Below, piece after piece: positions 34,635 to 46,542 of a DNA stretch of 64,000 nucleotides (within the stretch, counting starts at the first letter, position 1; each line of letters begins with the position of its first letter). The notes under the pieces were generated by a model. It saw only the letters and a program-made list of their open reading frames with translations. It had not been told where the DNA came from and made no database searches. Made by a program: the position numbers and the translations under genes. This DNA is from Cephalopachus bancanus (lineage: Eukaryota > Chordata > Mammalia > Primates > Tarsiidae). The DNA lies in assembly GCA_027257055.1 (NCBI GenBank), contig JAPVLO010000055.1, forward strand, positions 6,595,501 to 6,659,500, given 5' to 3'.

Positions 34635-34672
34635 CCCTAACCCTAACCCCTAACCCAACCCTAACCCTAACC
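34635..34672 (-). repeat. Interstitial telomeric repeat (CCCTAA)n
   Basis: Six vertebrate telomere units in a row on the plus strand, CCCTAA CCCTAA CCCCTAA CCCAA CCCTAA CCCTAA CC; the G-rich TTAGGG strand is the minus strand. Two units are imperfect. Both flanks are ordinary sequence with no obvious target duplication. This is the short type of interstitial telomeric sequence thought to arise when telomerase or telomeric DNA fills a double-strand break. Confidence 0.95.
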
Positions 34673-35690
34673 TGGGAGACGCACCTGTGTCTTTCTTCTC
34701 TGTATCTGGGTCGCCAGCACTGATCCTCACAGAGAATAAGAAATCAGGGAATGCTTGGTGAGTGATTATATGAATACATGACACATAGATCCTGACACAT
34801 ATGTCCTCATCTTAGTACTCAAGAGTCTGCTCAGCATGCAGACTTTAGATCTAACATTAATTCCAAATTACTCATAGTAGGACAGAACTGTGACTGCCAG
34901 TTCTAGAAGAGAAACTTGTGGATCACAGGGAAAGTGCCACCTCCCAGATGCTTCAGTATTCACAGTATAGACTGCTATACCTCTACTCAGATTGAGGCAC
35001 TGATACTTATTTTTTAACAAATAAAAATAATTTCTCCAACTTCTTGGTAGGCTGAGGTGAAAGGATCACCTGAGCCCAGCATGTCAAGGCTGTGTGGCCA
35101 TGAGCATGCCACTGCACTCCAGCCTGGGTGACAAAGAGTGAGACTCCAACTCAATAACAATAATAATAATAATATTTCAATATTATCTCATAAGGTATCA
35201 TGAGAAATAGCATATTTGGTGTTAAGCATCAAGAAAACAACGCTCCCATAATTTTCAATGAGGCTTATTTCATTTCAGAGAACTTCTTCAAAGTTTGATT
35301 ATATAAGTTTGTTTTCTCTTCTGCTTTATATAGAGGTAAATCTGAATTTTCTTTCAATACATAGAAAAAAATGTAATAAGTGAGGGCAATAAAAAATATA
35401 CATCTTGTGTTGTCACGCAGCTGAAAACCTCCCCTACCAGTAAAGGGAAGACATGAAGAGATCCCATCTCATTTCTCTTAGATGGTCTGATGGTCTAGTG
35501 AGTGTCCTACAGATAGATCTGGGAGTCTTTTGTAGGTGGGATCTCTTTTGGTTCTCAGTGCTCTTCCTCACCATTTCTGCTATTCATTTATTTGTTGCAT
35601 GATATTTGAAGAATGAACTGTACATTCTCCAGTGAACACAATCTGGTACATTTCCTCTTTTCTGCTAGTGTCTCATATAGAAGTCCAAGG
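34673..35690. other. Unassigned sequence around the Alu fragment
   Basis: Apart from the Alu right arm at 35039-35176, no repeat or gene is recognised. No open frame of note. Confidence 0.5.
35039..35176 (+). mobile_element. Alu right-arm fragment with (AAT)n tail
   Basis: Starts in the right arm (TAGGCTGAGGTGAAAGGATCAC) and runs to the GAGTGAGACTCCAACTCAA end, then ATAATAATAATAAT. It is 5'-truncated or a free right monomer. The TGAGCATGCCACTGC form marks it as old. Confidence 0.9.
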
Positions 35691-35697
35691 AATAAAA

Positions 35698-36124
35698 AAA
35701 GTCACTACTCACAATAGCAAAAACATGGAACTAACCATGCTGCCCATTGAAACAGGACTGGATTTTTTTAAATGTGGTAAATGTACACAATAGAATACTG
35801 CACAGCCGTAAAGAAGGACAAAAGTATAGACTTCGCAGCAACTTGGATGTATTTAGTGTCTATAATTCTCAGTAATCTATCACAGAAACAAAGAACTGAG
35901 TACCACATGTTCATAAGCAGACCCTGAACATTTATCATAATACTATAAAACGGTATTAACAGTAATGGGAAATTGCCCGGGGAGGGGAGCACACAACATC
36001 AATAAGCATGCTTGATCTCAAACCAGGCAAAGTGGAGACCAAAGAAAGGCCCAAACTTTACCTGTACGATGACCACTTGTATAGCTAATCCTGAACTGTA
36101 TCCCACATCTTTTTTTTTTTTAAG
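35698..36124 (+). mobile_element. 5'-truncated L1 3' end
   Basis: About 425 bp: the ORF2 C-terminus (AATAGCAAAAACATGGAAC, ATGTGGTAAATGTACACAATAG), the ORF2 end region near 35910, then a 3' UTR that includes GGCAAAGTGGAGACC and ends CTGTATCCCACATCTTT. The usual A tail is replaced by a T run (36111-36121). Confidence 0.85.
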
Positions 36125-37203
36125 TAGCTTGATCTTTAAAGGTAAAGACGGGCATTGATTCACTTTAGGGATACGCCAGTTCACTAAGAGAGTTGCTTCC
36201 CCAATAGTTACTCTTTGTGAAATGTGAGTTATATTGTTACAAAGCATTTAAGCTATCAATGAACAATTAATTCCCAAGGAAATCGTTAATGTGTAAGTTT
36301 GTCCCTAAACCCAAATCATGTCTGTACTTTGTCTTTCTCTCTAAGAAGTCTTGAAATTCCATCCATTGAGGCAGACTAACATGTGAAAAGTGAATTTCTC
36401 TGCTCACTTATCAAGAGTCAATTTTTATACAAATGTGACTATATAGATTGTCAGCACAAGATGGAGGTGCCATCAATAAAGGGAAATTTGATGGAAAGAC
36501 ATTAACTGTAAGGTTCAACAATTTAGTCTGGTGAACAACAAATTAGTCTGCAATTAAGTTGGGCAGTCATCTCTATTTCCCCAATACTAGGCATGTATGT
36601 AAAAATAAGTGGTGTTAGTTGATGTTGATACTATATTCACAAGAGGAGATATGAGCAGTAAAATTAAACTTTTTTGGTGTATTCTTTTTATTGAACATTG
36701 AAGATCATTCTTCTTATACACTTCTCAGAGTGTATTCATTCAAGACTCACATTAGACAGAATGTTGACATTTTAAACTGCCCTCTCCTTTAAAAAGTCCT
36801 TTTTAATAAAACCTTTAAAAATAACCATGACATTTCTCTACTAAAAGGTTCCAGAAAGGAATGTTTGTGACTTATAATTTTACTAACATTTTAATTTGAG
36901 ACATAAAGAAGTGAAACTCAAGATGGGCACCAAGGACTATAGTGTTTTGCTCTGATTATTCTTTACTTACTCATGTTCTTAAAAGGGAAATGTCCATCTA
37001 CCAATGAGGAAAGTATTTTCCAAGTGTGATCATGAGTAAACTTCTTAAGTATAAAATACGGAAGTGTCCTTGAGGGCAGAGGCTATGACTTTTTCAGTTC
37101 TGTATCTAGAATAATTTCTGCACCATAGTCATGTTTTTTAAAAAGAACCATTCAGAGAAAAAATGTTGGCTAATCAAATGGCTGGCTCACCAAATAAATG
37201 AAT
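36125..37203. other. Unassigned sequence with a possible L2 trace
   Basis: No gene found. About 37060-37130 (CCTTGAGGGCAGAGGCTATGAC, TCTGTATCTAGAATAATTTCTG) resembles the L2 3' theme of GAGGGCAGGGACT...TGTATCCCCAG. Confidence 0.5.
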
Positions 37204-38462
37204 AACTAGGACTTCCAAAACTAGGTTGAAAAAGAGGGGTGAGAGTGGGCATTCTTGTCTTGTTTTCAGGGGAAATAGTTTTCAGGGGAAATGGTTCCAA
37301 TTTCTGTCTGTTTAGCAGTATGTTGGCATGGGTTTCTCAAGGATGGTTCTTACTATTTTGAGGTATGTTCCATCTATGCCTAGATGTTCAAGGATTTTTA
37401 TCAAGAAGTGGTACTGGATATAATCAAAAGTTTTTTTTGCATTTAATTATACAATCATGTGGTTTTTGTTTTTACATCCGTTGATATATTTAACTATATT
37501 TATGGTCTTGCAAATGTTGAACCAGCCCTGCATCCTGGGAATGAAGCCTACATGGTAGTAGTGGATGATTTTTGAGATGTATTGTTGGGTCTGGTTTGCT
37601 AGCATCTTGTTGAGAATTTTAGCATCTATGTTCATCAAGGATATTGGCCTGTAGCTCTCTTTTTGTTGAATCTTTACCTGGTTTGGGTATCAATGCGATA
37701 TGAATAGATACTTCTCCAAAGAAGACATACGAATGACCAACAGATACATGAAAAAATGCTCAGCCTCACTAGTCATCAAAGAAATGCAGATTAAAACCAC
37801 GCTGAGATATCACCTAATTCCAACTCAAGATAGCCATTATCAATAACTTAAAAAACGACAGATGCTGGAGAGGATGGGGAAAAATGAGAACACTTCTATA
37901 CTGTTGGTGGGAGTATAAACTAGTACAACCTCTGTGGAAAACAGTTTGGCAATTCCTAAAAGATCTAAAAATCAACCTTTCATATGACCCCGCAGTCCCC
38001 CTACTGGGAATATATTCAGAGAAACTCAAATCACTCTATGAAAAAGATACTTGCACATGCGTGTTTATTGCAGCATTGTTCACAATAGCAAAAACACGAA
38101 ACCAACCATGCTACCCATTGAAAGAGGACTGAATGAAAAACATGTGGTACATATACACGATGGACTACTATGCAGCCATAAAGAAAGACAAAGTTATGAA
38201 CTTTGCAGCTACTTGGATGGACTTAGCGTCTATAATACTGAGTGATCTATCACAGAAACAAATAACTGAGTATCACATGTTCTCATTCATAAGCGGACCT
38301 TGAACAATTATTGTAATACTATAAGAAAAGGAGAGGCAGTAGTAGGAATCTGCCTTGGGAAGGTGAGAGTACACCTCATCAACAAGGGTACCTGCATAAT
38401 GAACACTTGTATACCTAACCCTGAATTGTACCCATCTTTTAAAAAAAAAATTTTAAATAAAC
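37204..38462 (+). mobile_element. L1 with 5' inversion (twin-primed insertion)
   Basis: 37204-37697 is reverse-complement RT sequence, corresponding to about 4110 down to 3640 of L1-A. 37698-38462 is sense 3' L1, corresponding to about 5300 to the end. The two are joined directly at about 37697 (GGTTTGGGTATCAATG / ATATGAATAGATACTTCTCC). Flanks AAATAAATGAATAA and AAATAAATAAGCT may be the target duplication. This is the classic product of twin priming during L1 insertion. A 16-bp direct repeat (GTTTTCAGGGGAAATA or close) lies at 37263-37294. Confidence 0.92.
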
Positions 38463-40579
38463 AAGTAAATAAATAAGCTACTATTCATCACACTACATTT
38501 TCAAGTATCATGATGTGCCTTCACATTCATTTTGATTACTAACTGACATTAGGAAATGCTGACCTGATTCACAGGTGAACATAGAAGCCCTCTACAGATT
38601 TGCACTTACAGGTTAATGTGGTTGTCTATAACTATCTCTTCGAGTCACATGTCATAATTAGAGATGAGAGAGAATATGCAGACACAGCAAGAGAACAACT
38701 GCCCTCATGGGGTTCCGAAGTCAAGTGTTTAAGAGCCACATCTCTGTATTATGTTGACCTGTTTTAAATATGATCTCTTCCACTTCCTGTCTAAGATGTC
38801 AACGTCTCATGACCATTTATTTTTCCTCTGTAAAATGAGCAAATAACAAGGATGCTTGAGCTTAATGAGATACTGTATGTGATGTGCTTAGCATATTGCT
38901 TCATAAACTTTAGTTGTTACTGTAACATTTACAAGATACAATGGGCATACAGAGCACAAGAGCAGAATTGTGACCAAGAGAGAAGAAAGAATTAATATTT
39001 ATTGTTTGTCTACTGTGCATCTAGATGCCAGAGCAAGGAATGGCCATATATGATTTTATTGAAGTATCACATAAAAAAAAGGTTACTTTGAATTAAATAG
39101 TGGATGGTGGGAAAAGGCTTATGAAAAAGCCAGGAGGACTTAAAAGCAAAAGGAATATCCTGAGCAGAGATGTCAGGAGTGAGGCTGCCTGAGCAGTGAA
39201 TGGAACAGCAGGGAGTCCCAGGAGCTGATGCTCAACTCTAGGTGGAAAAGAAAGAGCAGGGGATGAGACTGGCTGATGAAGACCTGACAGGCAGCGAAAA
39301 GGCCTTGCTTATCATGCTAGCACTGTCCACACTTTAACAATGATGACCTTGGGTGCCAAATGGTGCCAGAGCAGAGCCCCGAGGGAGGAAGTGAAGGAAG
39401 AAGAGGCTGACAGAGGATGCTGAGAAAAAGTAACTAGCACAGCATATCCTCTGCAGGTTTCAAATTCGCATCATCCCCAGAAGTTTTATATCACTGGGAA
39501 AATTTTGTTTTTTGGTACTATAATGGTGAGGTATGAGTTAGGGTGACATGAAGACAAGACGTTCAGTAGAAAACTTCTGCATTCAGTCGAAAATGGGTTA
39601 TTCTGTCTCTCATTATGAAATAATTTTTAAGGTTTTCTTCATTCATACTAGAGTTTAAAACCTTAAATGCCTCAGAGACTTCTATAATCATATTTTCCAG
39701 TTTTCATTTTTTAAAATACCAGCCTTAGCAGTGGCCTTTGAAATAACATTTAGATAAGAATACAGAGTCAATCTGAAATGAAGGTAAGTGTGGTCTGCAC
39801 ATGTTCCTCGAGCCCACATTGGAGGGCTTAGAGATGGACCCTTCTAGGGAAGTCTGCCTGTCTACAGAGCAACATCTTTCAGGATTATTGCTCTCCCAGA
39901 TTCTGGGAGCTTCTTCACTCTTGTTAGAGATCCTGAAATAAATGTCCAGCGGGGACACTTGATTGAAGAGAACGCTGAGACTTGATTGAAGGGAACGAAT
40001 GTGAACCCAGACCAAAGGTGGGCCAGACATATGAAAACTTGCATACTGGATGCTGGAAAACCCAAAGGAAATCAAATTAAAGGAGAAATAACAGGACCAC
40101 AAAGAGGAAGATCCAGTAACAAACTCTACCAGAGTAGGCAAGAAAGAGGAAAAAGGGAAAGCGATGGAATAAAAGGGGGAAAAAGCATGAATAGGATGCA
40201 TCCTCTCTCATGGACCAGCAGTGGGAACCACTTCTGAAAGGGTGAAGTTAAGAAGCAAAATGGCATTCCTCCCAGACAGTGATGGAGCCACTCATCAGAA
40301 ACTGGTACTCAGAAAGGGCTGCCTGTCTGGGAGCAGTGCAAGAATGGGGACCAGCTCAGACACGGCATGTACAGTCTGGGCTACAGATGCTAAAGCGGAG
40401 AGAGATGAAGCTGGGGCTCCTGCTGTAGACTGAGAATCCTACTCCAGGCCACTAAAGGCAGTAATGGAGACACAGAGTCAGAAAAACTGGCTTTGAGGCT
40501 TGTTCAGGAGTTGGGTATTAGGACATTAAAATTCCAGAGTGTGGCTGCAAATATGTCAATGTGCTGCATCTCTGGAAAA

Positions 40580-40580
<1 letters not shown>
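38463..40580. other. Mostly unique sequence with an L2-like segment
   Basis: 39100-39410 (AGCAGAGATGTCAGGAGTGAGG, GATGAGACTGGCTGATGAAGACC, AAGGCCTTGCTTATCATG) reads like a worn internal L2 segment. The rest is unassigned. Open frames of up to 158 codons (39725-40201, minus) show no motif, no start context and no conservation clue. Confidence 0.5.

Positions 40581-40650
<70 letters not shown>
40581..40650. repeat. (CA)n(GA)n microsatellite
   Basis: About 16 CA units followed by about 19 GA units without interruption. Pure, so probably polymorphic. Confidence 0.98.
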
Positions 40651-40654
<4 letters not shown>

Positions 40655-41564
40655 CTTATTTATTTGTGAAAAACTAGATGCAGTCTGTGACTAGGTGACA
40701 AGCAAGAGTCATTAGAATTAGAATTTTGAGTATCATTATGTATGTCTTTTCAAAGAATCTTCAAGATGTGGAAAAATAGTTCTTGTAAGTTATTAAATGA
40801 ACAAAAACAGAACAATAAATTACACACATAGAATAATGTCATATATATATTATACAGCAGGGTGACAAAAAATACACACATTTTAAGAGATGTTATCTAT
40901 GGATTACTTTTAGTTTGCATAATCAGAAGTGTCTGGATACTGATGACAACCACTTTGAGCATCTCTTGTAATTGCAGAAGTCAAACATGACATGTCTTCA
41001 TCTTTTGTTAATGGCATATATTGAGTATTATGATTTTAATACAATTTTTTCCTTTCTTAAAATGTGTATACTTTTCTTGACACTCTCTGTATATAGATAC
41101 CTTGATTTTTTTCCATGAGGCATTGGATATAGACTCCTTTAATAAAAGAATAATTAATAAAATAATAGAAATTCCACAAAAGTCAATCAAGTTCAGACAT
41201 CAAGAGAACATGAGGATGAAGATTATCAAGGGCTTCTTTTGTATACAGTACGTGTATACATACTTTCATATTTAGCCAACACTTGGTAGTTAGCAGAAAT
41301 AATCCACTCACTGAGATGAGAGTAGGAATCTGGTAGAATCAATCCAGAAGATGTGTGGATGCCACTACCTCTCACAGCTGCTTTCCTTGTTTCTTATGAA
41401 GGCCATGCTCTGGGGAAACCCAGACTCTTCCTTCCTTCTGTCCATCCTTTCTTTCTCCCTTACCCAGACAAATCCTTGGGCTCTGGGTAGTGGTAAGAAT
41501 GGTTTCAGCACAGTTGACAATTATGTGATGTCATATGTGGTCACTGTATTAAAGGCCTCAGGCT
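40651..41564. other. Unassigned sequence
   Basis: No repeat family or gene recognised. The open frame 41351-41590 overlaps the likely 3' UTR of the MRAS retrocopy in antisense and is not thought to be coding. Confidence 0.5.
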
Positions 41565-42000
41565 CATGCAACCTCAACCATTGCAATTGATAGACATTAA
41601 TGGCCAGGTGCTTCCACCGTTTGCTGTCTTCTTCTTTTGGCTTTCTTTACAGGAATCCATTGTCTATGTTTTCTAATGAGCTCATGGAAGGTTTTGCTGA
41701 TATTGAGAGGTAAGTCCTTGGCATAGGTTTCAAAGTACAGAATATTGTGTTTGAGTACCATTTTTTGTTGTTGTTCCCCTTGATGATTTTCTTCAAATAC
41801 ATAAAATCAAATTGACCCTGTTTGTTGGTCATGAAGATCACCAGGAATGATTCCCTGCCTTTGGTGATTGGGAGGAGGTGGTGAAAATAGTCCATGTGCT
41901 TGATTTTGGCCTTGTCAGTGATTATGTAACAGGAAGCAATTACCCATCCTCCTATCTTGTTCCCATATAGCACAGGACTCCTGCCTGATATATTCAGAGC
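41565..42000 (-). pseudogene. MRASP: Processed pseudogene of MRAS (M-Ras GTPase), 5'-truncated
   Basis: M-Ras is a membrane-anchored Ras-family GTPase. Read on the minus strand, the sequence matches M-Ras from the GQE/switch II area to the C-terminus: ITDKAKIKHMDYFHHLL, then RESFLVIFMTNK (the G4 NKxD box is damaged), and after a frameshift HNILYFETYAKDLPLNISK (the G5 SAK box is changed to YAK), TFHELIR, a Lys-rich tail and a damaged CAAX end near 41570. Homology is continuous although the parent gene has introns, so this is a retrocopy. The P-loop half is missing. At least two frameshifts. The open frame 41647-42129 only partly follows the parent frame. Identification is from memory of the family. 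Confidence 0.82.
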
Positions 42001-43044
42001 TAGAGCAAAAGCTACGGAAGACTGGACCTGGTAGGGACAGTCAAATGACAATCCTGGGGAACTGCTAGAGATTGAGCATGAATGAGCCAGCAGGAGACTG
42101 GGAAACCTTGAGAGCAACAGGGGTGGCACACACCTTCCCAGGTTGCATCCTCAGAACCCCTATGACCTCTCATGTAAAGAGTGGAGAAAAATCTATGTAT
42201 TTAATGTGAAATTGCAAATATCATTTTTTCCAGTATATATGTGTAAGAGAGAAAAAAGAAAGCATGAACTTACTTCCTTTAATTTTTCTGTAGTCTCCAA
42301 ATTTTCTATAATGGTATAAATTTAACACTAGAAAAAGAGACATACATTTATGACATGTACAATAAGAATTATGTGATGTCATATGTTAACTCGAACTCCA
42401 TATATTGACTACACCTTCCCTAAATAGACACAAAATGGTTTTGCCTCTAAATTGGCTTATCTGGAACTAAAACTCATTAATTTCTTGCCTTTAAGTCACC
42501 TATTATGTCTTTATTTGCAAACAACGCTTAACCTGGACATTTTAAAGTAATTTATCTGGTGCATGTGAAATGTGACCACTACCTAGAAGCTGTTGTCCAC
42601 ATGCATAAGCATGGTGGAGAAATAGATCCTGGGAAAAGAAAAAGAGCAGGTCACAGGGAGGTAGGCTGGTTGTGAGCTGGGTTTTCCCTCTGTACATCCA
42701 GTGCTGAGGGTCATTGACATGTGACCGTTAGAGAAAGCAAAGAGTTCCATAATCTTCCTCACCAAGAGTCCCTAAATGCAGGAAAATCAATCACTGGTTC
42801 ACTATGAATACTTCCCCTTAGCCAAGCAACTCGCACCAAGTCCCTGTGACTGGGCTGCCTCCCTCCCACAGACTGAGACCCGGTGTTCCTATCATCCCAT
42901 ACAGGCTGTTTGCAAGATGCAGCTTCTCTGACCCACACTGGGCCTGCTCACACCCTCATTAGGACTTTTGGACATTAGGACATTCGCTTGTTTGCAGTGG
43001 TTCTTTTTATTGAGGCACATTAGCCAGATTCTCTGGGCCATGTT
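42001..43044. other. Unassigned sequence upstream of the MRAS copy
   Basis: No MRAS N-terminal homology was recognised beyond about 42000. No repeat family is clear. Confidence 0.5.
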
Positions 43045-43330
43045 TTACTTTGGGAAAGTCTCTCCATGCAGAGAAGGTCTTTCTTTTTTGGCTCCTATGC
43101 ACCATGTAAATAGAAGAATGGCCACAAATTCCAGCCAGAAAAAAAAGAATTGACCAATTAAAATGCTAACCACTTGATTGAGAGAAGACCATATTGCAAA
43201 TTCACACAGAACAAAGATTCTGCATAAAATGCCTTCTAGGTTGAACATTCCACTAAAACATGTTTGAAGTAAGTAATAAGTAAACAAAATCTCTACTTCA
43301 AAAAACTAGAAGTAAGGATTAGAGGGAAAC
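43000..43330 (-). other. Unrecognised hydrophobic open frame
   Basis: Minus-strand reading 43287-43045 (80 codons) with a hydrophobic stretch (VVSILIGQFFFFWLEFVAILLFTW) and then a charged end; it can be followed a little past its stop. An AATAAA lies just downstream on the minus strand (43009-43014). It could be a retrocopy 3' end, an old repeat or chance. No family recognised. Confidence 0.25.
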
Positions 43331-43850
43331 AGATAAATGACCCCTTTGTAGAAATGGTGCTTTCTCCCCTTTTGCATTGACTAATTGACAACTATGTGGG
43401 TCTTTTTTTTTTTCTTTCCAGAGGGAAGAAAAGATTTGACTTGGCTCTGATCCCATTAGCACTAGTTGGAGATAAGCCATCTGTCACCACCGCTGCTGGG
43501 TTCAACTGCCACTCTAATTGACAATGAACCCAGAGACCTATAATAATTGTAGCTGCTCAGTGACTTCAGCAGGTAATGCCTTCCTTTTAGGATCCATCAA
43601 GCCCCAACTGTGCCTTCTTGGTTCCTCTCTCCCGGGGATGCTGCTCTCTGGGAGCAGAACTCTGCTCAGACCCAGGGTTCATCTTGTTAGGTAAGCTTTG
43701 CTGGGTCCTGGGGACAGCAAAACCATGATGAAATTGAAAACCTCCTCCAACTTGTTGCAAGATTTTTAATCCTATCACCAGGCATTCACAACATCTGTCA
43801 TTCAGCCCGTGCTGTTTGGGGGAGATTTACACCAACTGCTTTTGCTTTTA
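43331..43850. other. Unassigned sequence
   Basis: No gene or repeat family recognised. Confidence 0.5.
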
Positions 43851-43914
43851 CACACACACACACACGCGCGCGCACGCACACACACATGCATGCACACACG
43901 CACACACACACACG
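43851..43914. repeat. (CA)n microsatellite with (CG) core
   Basis: CACACA interrupted by CGCGCGCG, ATGCATGC and CACG; strictly alternating purine-pyrimidine for over 60 bp. Confidence 0.97.
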
Positions 43915-45473
43915 CTTATTTCCATGAGGTTTTTTGGCCAGTATATTTTGGTAAATTTACTTGCATCCTTTTTTTTCTTTTCTTTTTAATGTCTGGCTTC
44001 CTTTAAGGCAAGAAGCAGCATGCCCATTTGATGTTGCCCTGGAAATAATGATAAGGTCAGAAAAGATAGTGTAGGATATAGTATGTTTCATCAACTAGAA
44101 TCTCATGCTGACTTGCAGTGTGGGCAAATATTGCAGAATATAACCTGAGTGTGTTGCATACTGGGCTTTATTCCAAGAACTGTTTCTTTTACAATTGATT
44201 TTACAGCTTGAAAAAGATCCCATTTTTTTTAAAAGTGGCACTGATGTCCCCTGGACTGGGAGATTATAACCCTGCTGACATTTCCTTCCAAGTTTCTTGA
44301 CGAGACAAGAGTGACATGGTGTGAAGGCCTGAGTCAGGGCAGCCCATCCTCTTTGATAACAGAAGGCATCCCTGCTGTCCAGAAAGCTGCCGTGGTTGGT
44401 GTGTTGCTTCTGGGTGCAGAAGGGGTAGACCACTGCTGAAAGTTTTCATTCATCTCAGCTGCTATATGCTGCCTTCATCTGAAAGAAGACCCCCCCAAAA
44501 TCTGATTACCTCAATGTCACTTCAGACTGTGCTTTGCCCTGTGTGCCTGAGGCATTTATTAACAAGGATCCAGAGCTTCAGTTTCCCCACTTGTCTCACA
44601 GGAGAGAAAACCCTGGAGAAGGGCATCTTATAAGATGGGCATATGCAAACAAAGACACAAACTAAAGACCAGCCCTCAATTTTGGGCCATGGTTCTCCAA
44701 TATTGCTCATGAACACACTTGGGAAGGCTGCAAGAGGCACAGTCTCAGCCTCACTTGGATCTGCTCAGAGACTCTGAGAACGGGCATGGAGGAGCTGTGC
44801 CCTTCACAGCTCCCTGAGTGTGTACCACACAGCCAGACTAGCCAAGGTCTACTGAGGAGATTTTGGAATCAGGGCTCAGGGGCATCCAGGCTAGAGGAGC
44901 AAGAGAAGAAGAAAACCCGAGGGAGGCTGGGAGGAGGACACAGAGGCCGATGGGCAGGATCCATCTGATTGGTAGGCAGAAAAAGGTGAAGTAGAGCTGA
45001 GCATTAGGAGCAAGATGTCCTCTGAGTAAGGTTGAGGATGTGATGGTATTCTGGTTTCAGCAGACTGACTAAGTGGGACCAGGCCTAGGGATGGATGGAG
45101 AATAATCAAGGAAGACAGCATTCCTAGAGCAGAACACACGAATGGGAGAAAAATGGGGAGTCAACTCTTAGAAGCCAGGGTAGATCCTGTAAGATGTGTG
45201 TTAGATCTCTGCAAAGGCTTGAGCATTTTACTGAATTTAACCTTTATGTATTAAGTTCCTCCATTATTACAAAGAGGTCTTCTTTACTTTAACACATTAA
45301 ACTGTCTCAAAAAAAGCAAACAAAAAATGGCAAAGAGCTTTTGTATAAGCTGGTTATATTAGGCTAAGCTTAATGTGAACATGAAAAAAATATAGCTTAC
45401 TTGTGACTAAAGAAAAGGTTTTGGTTTGGCTGTCTTTATCTTATTTTATTTTTAATTATAAGAGAGAAAAGTA
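43915..45473. other. Unassigned unique sequence
   Basis: No exon, repeat or RNA gene recognised. Frames up to 112 codons (44095-44433, minus) lack motifs. Confidence 0.5.
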
Positions 45474-45773
45474 GGCCGGGCTCAGCCTGTAATCCCAGCA
45501 CTTTGGGAGGCCGAGGTGAGTGGATTGCCTGAGCCTGCGGGTTCGAGACCCACCTGGGCAACTTGGCAAGACCTCATCTCTACAATAAATAAAAAATTAG
45601 CCAGGTGTGGTAGCGCATGCCTGTAGTTCCAGCTACTTGGAAGGCTGAGGCAGAATGATTGCTGGAGCCCAGCAGGTCGAGGCTGCGGTGGCCGGGAGCA
45701 GCCACTGCACTCCAGTCTGGGCAACAGAGTGAGACTCCAACTCAAAAAAAAAAAGAAAAAAAAAAAAAGAAAG
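45474..45773 (+). mobile_element. Alu with small 5' deletion
   Basis: Alu starting GGCCGGGCTCAGCC, so the CGGTGG of the A-box region is missing. It keeps GGGCAACTTGGCAAGACC (intermediate form). The tail is A-rich with GAAA repeats. Flanks GAGAGAAAAGTA (45462-45473) and AAGAAAAGTA (45774-45783) are the target duplication, merged with the tail. Confidence 0.95.
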
Positions 45774-45783
45774 AAAGAAAAGT

Positions 45784-46529
45784 AAAATTTTAGACTTAGA
45801 ATGACTCTTTGAGATTATATGGCAAGCTTTTTTTTAAAAAATGTGTTTGTCATTTTAGAAATAATATTCGGGATTGTGGCATGATTCATTTAAAGTTAAA
45901 TAACAAATTGAGCTTGTTCAGAACCCAGGGCTTCTGGACAGGGAAGGCTCTTTCCAGCAAAGCCTGCTCTACTGTTTTTTTTCTGTTGCAAATAATCTGT
46001 AAATTAAACTCACAATCAGTCAATCCTTGCTTGAATAAATGCTCTTGATCTAGTTTTTTCTTGTCATTTGGCAGCACTAAATTCAGATGCCAAATTCTGG
46101 CCTCAAAGGCTAGAGTCTAGCATTTAGAATCAGGAGTCAATCCTGCTGATCTCATCTTTTCACTAAACGCTGTTTTTCAAATCATGTTTTCTAGGTCTTT
46201 GGTAAATTAGCTGTCAATATCTTAAAGCTAGCAACACCATCTCTGAACATTGTGAAATAATTTCCTCTCTATTACTAATTTTTTATGTTGTAACTTAATA
46301 TTTCATGCTAATGAGTTCTTAGTCCATGGTATTCCCATCCTTGGAGTATGTGTAAATTGCAACTCCCTCCTGTAGCTAGATTTTGCCAAGCTTAGACTTT
46401 CATTGATCCTGACAATTTTTTTTCCTGCTCTAAGTCAATCAATCCTTCCAACTCCTTAATCATTAACCATGTACTTTGTCTACATATTCAAAAGCACACA
46501 AGATATCCAGCACTCTAAAAATAAACACA
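45784..46529. other. Unassigned sequence
   Basis: AT-rich, with no recognised gene or repeat. Confidence 0.5.
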
Positions 46530-46542
46530 GCTTTCTGTCTCT

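Noticed and set aside
34635..34672. Telomeric repeat as a chromosome end or assembly join
   Set aside because: Only 38 bp, flanked on both sides by ordinary sequence, with no subtelomeric repeats.
39725..40201. 158-codon minus-strand frame
   Set aside because: No motif, no repeat or gene similarity recognised, and overlapping frames on both strands. Most likely chance.
41647..42129. 160-codon minus-strand frame as an intact novel gene
   Set aside because: The middle matches M-Ras but the true homology shifts frame and continues elsewhere; the N-terminal part has no match. It is a decayed retrocopy.
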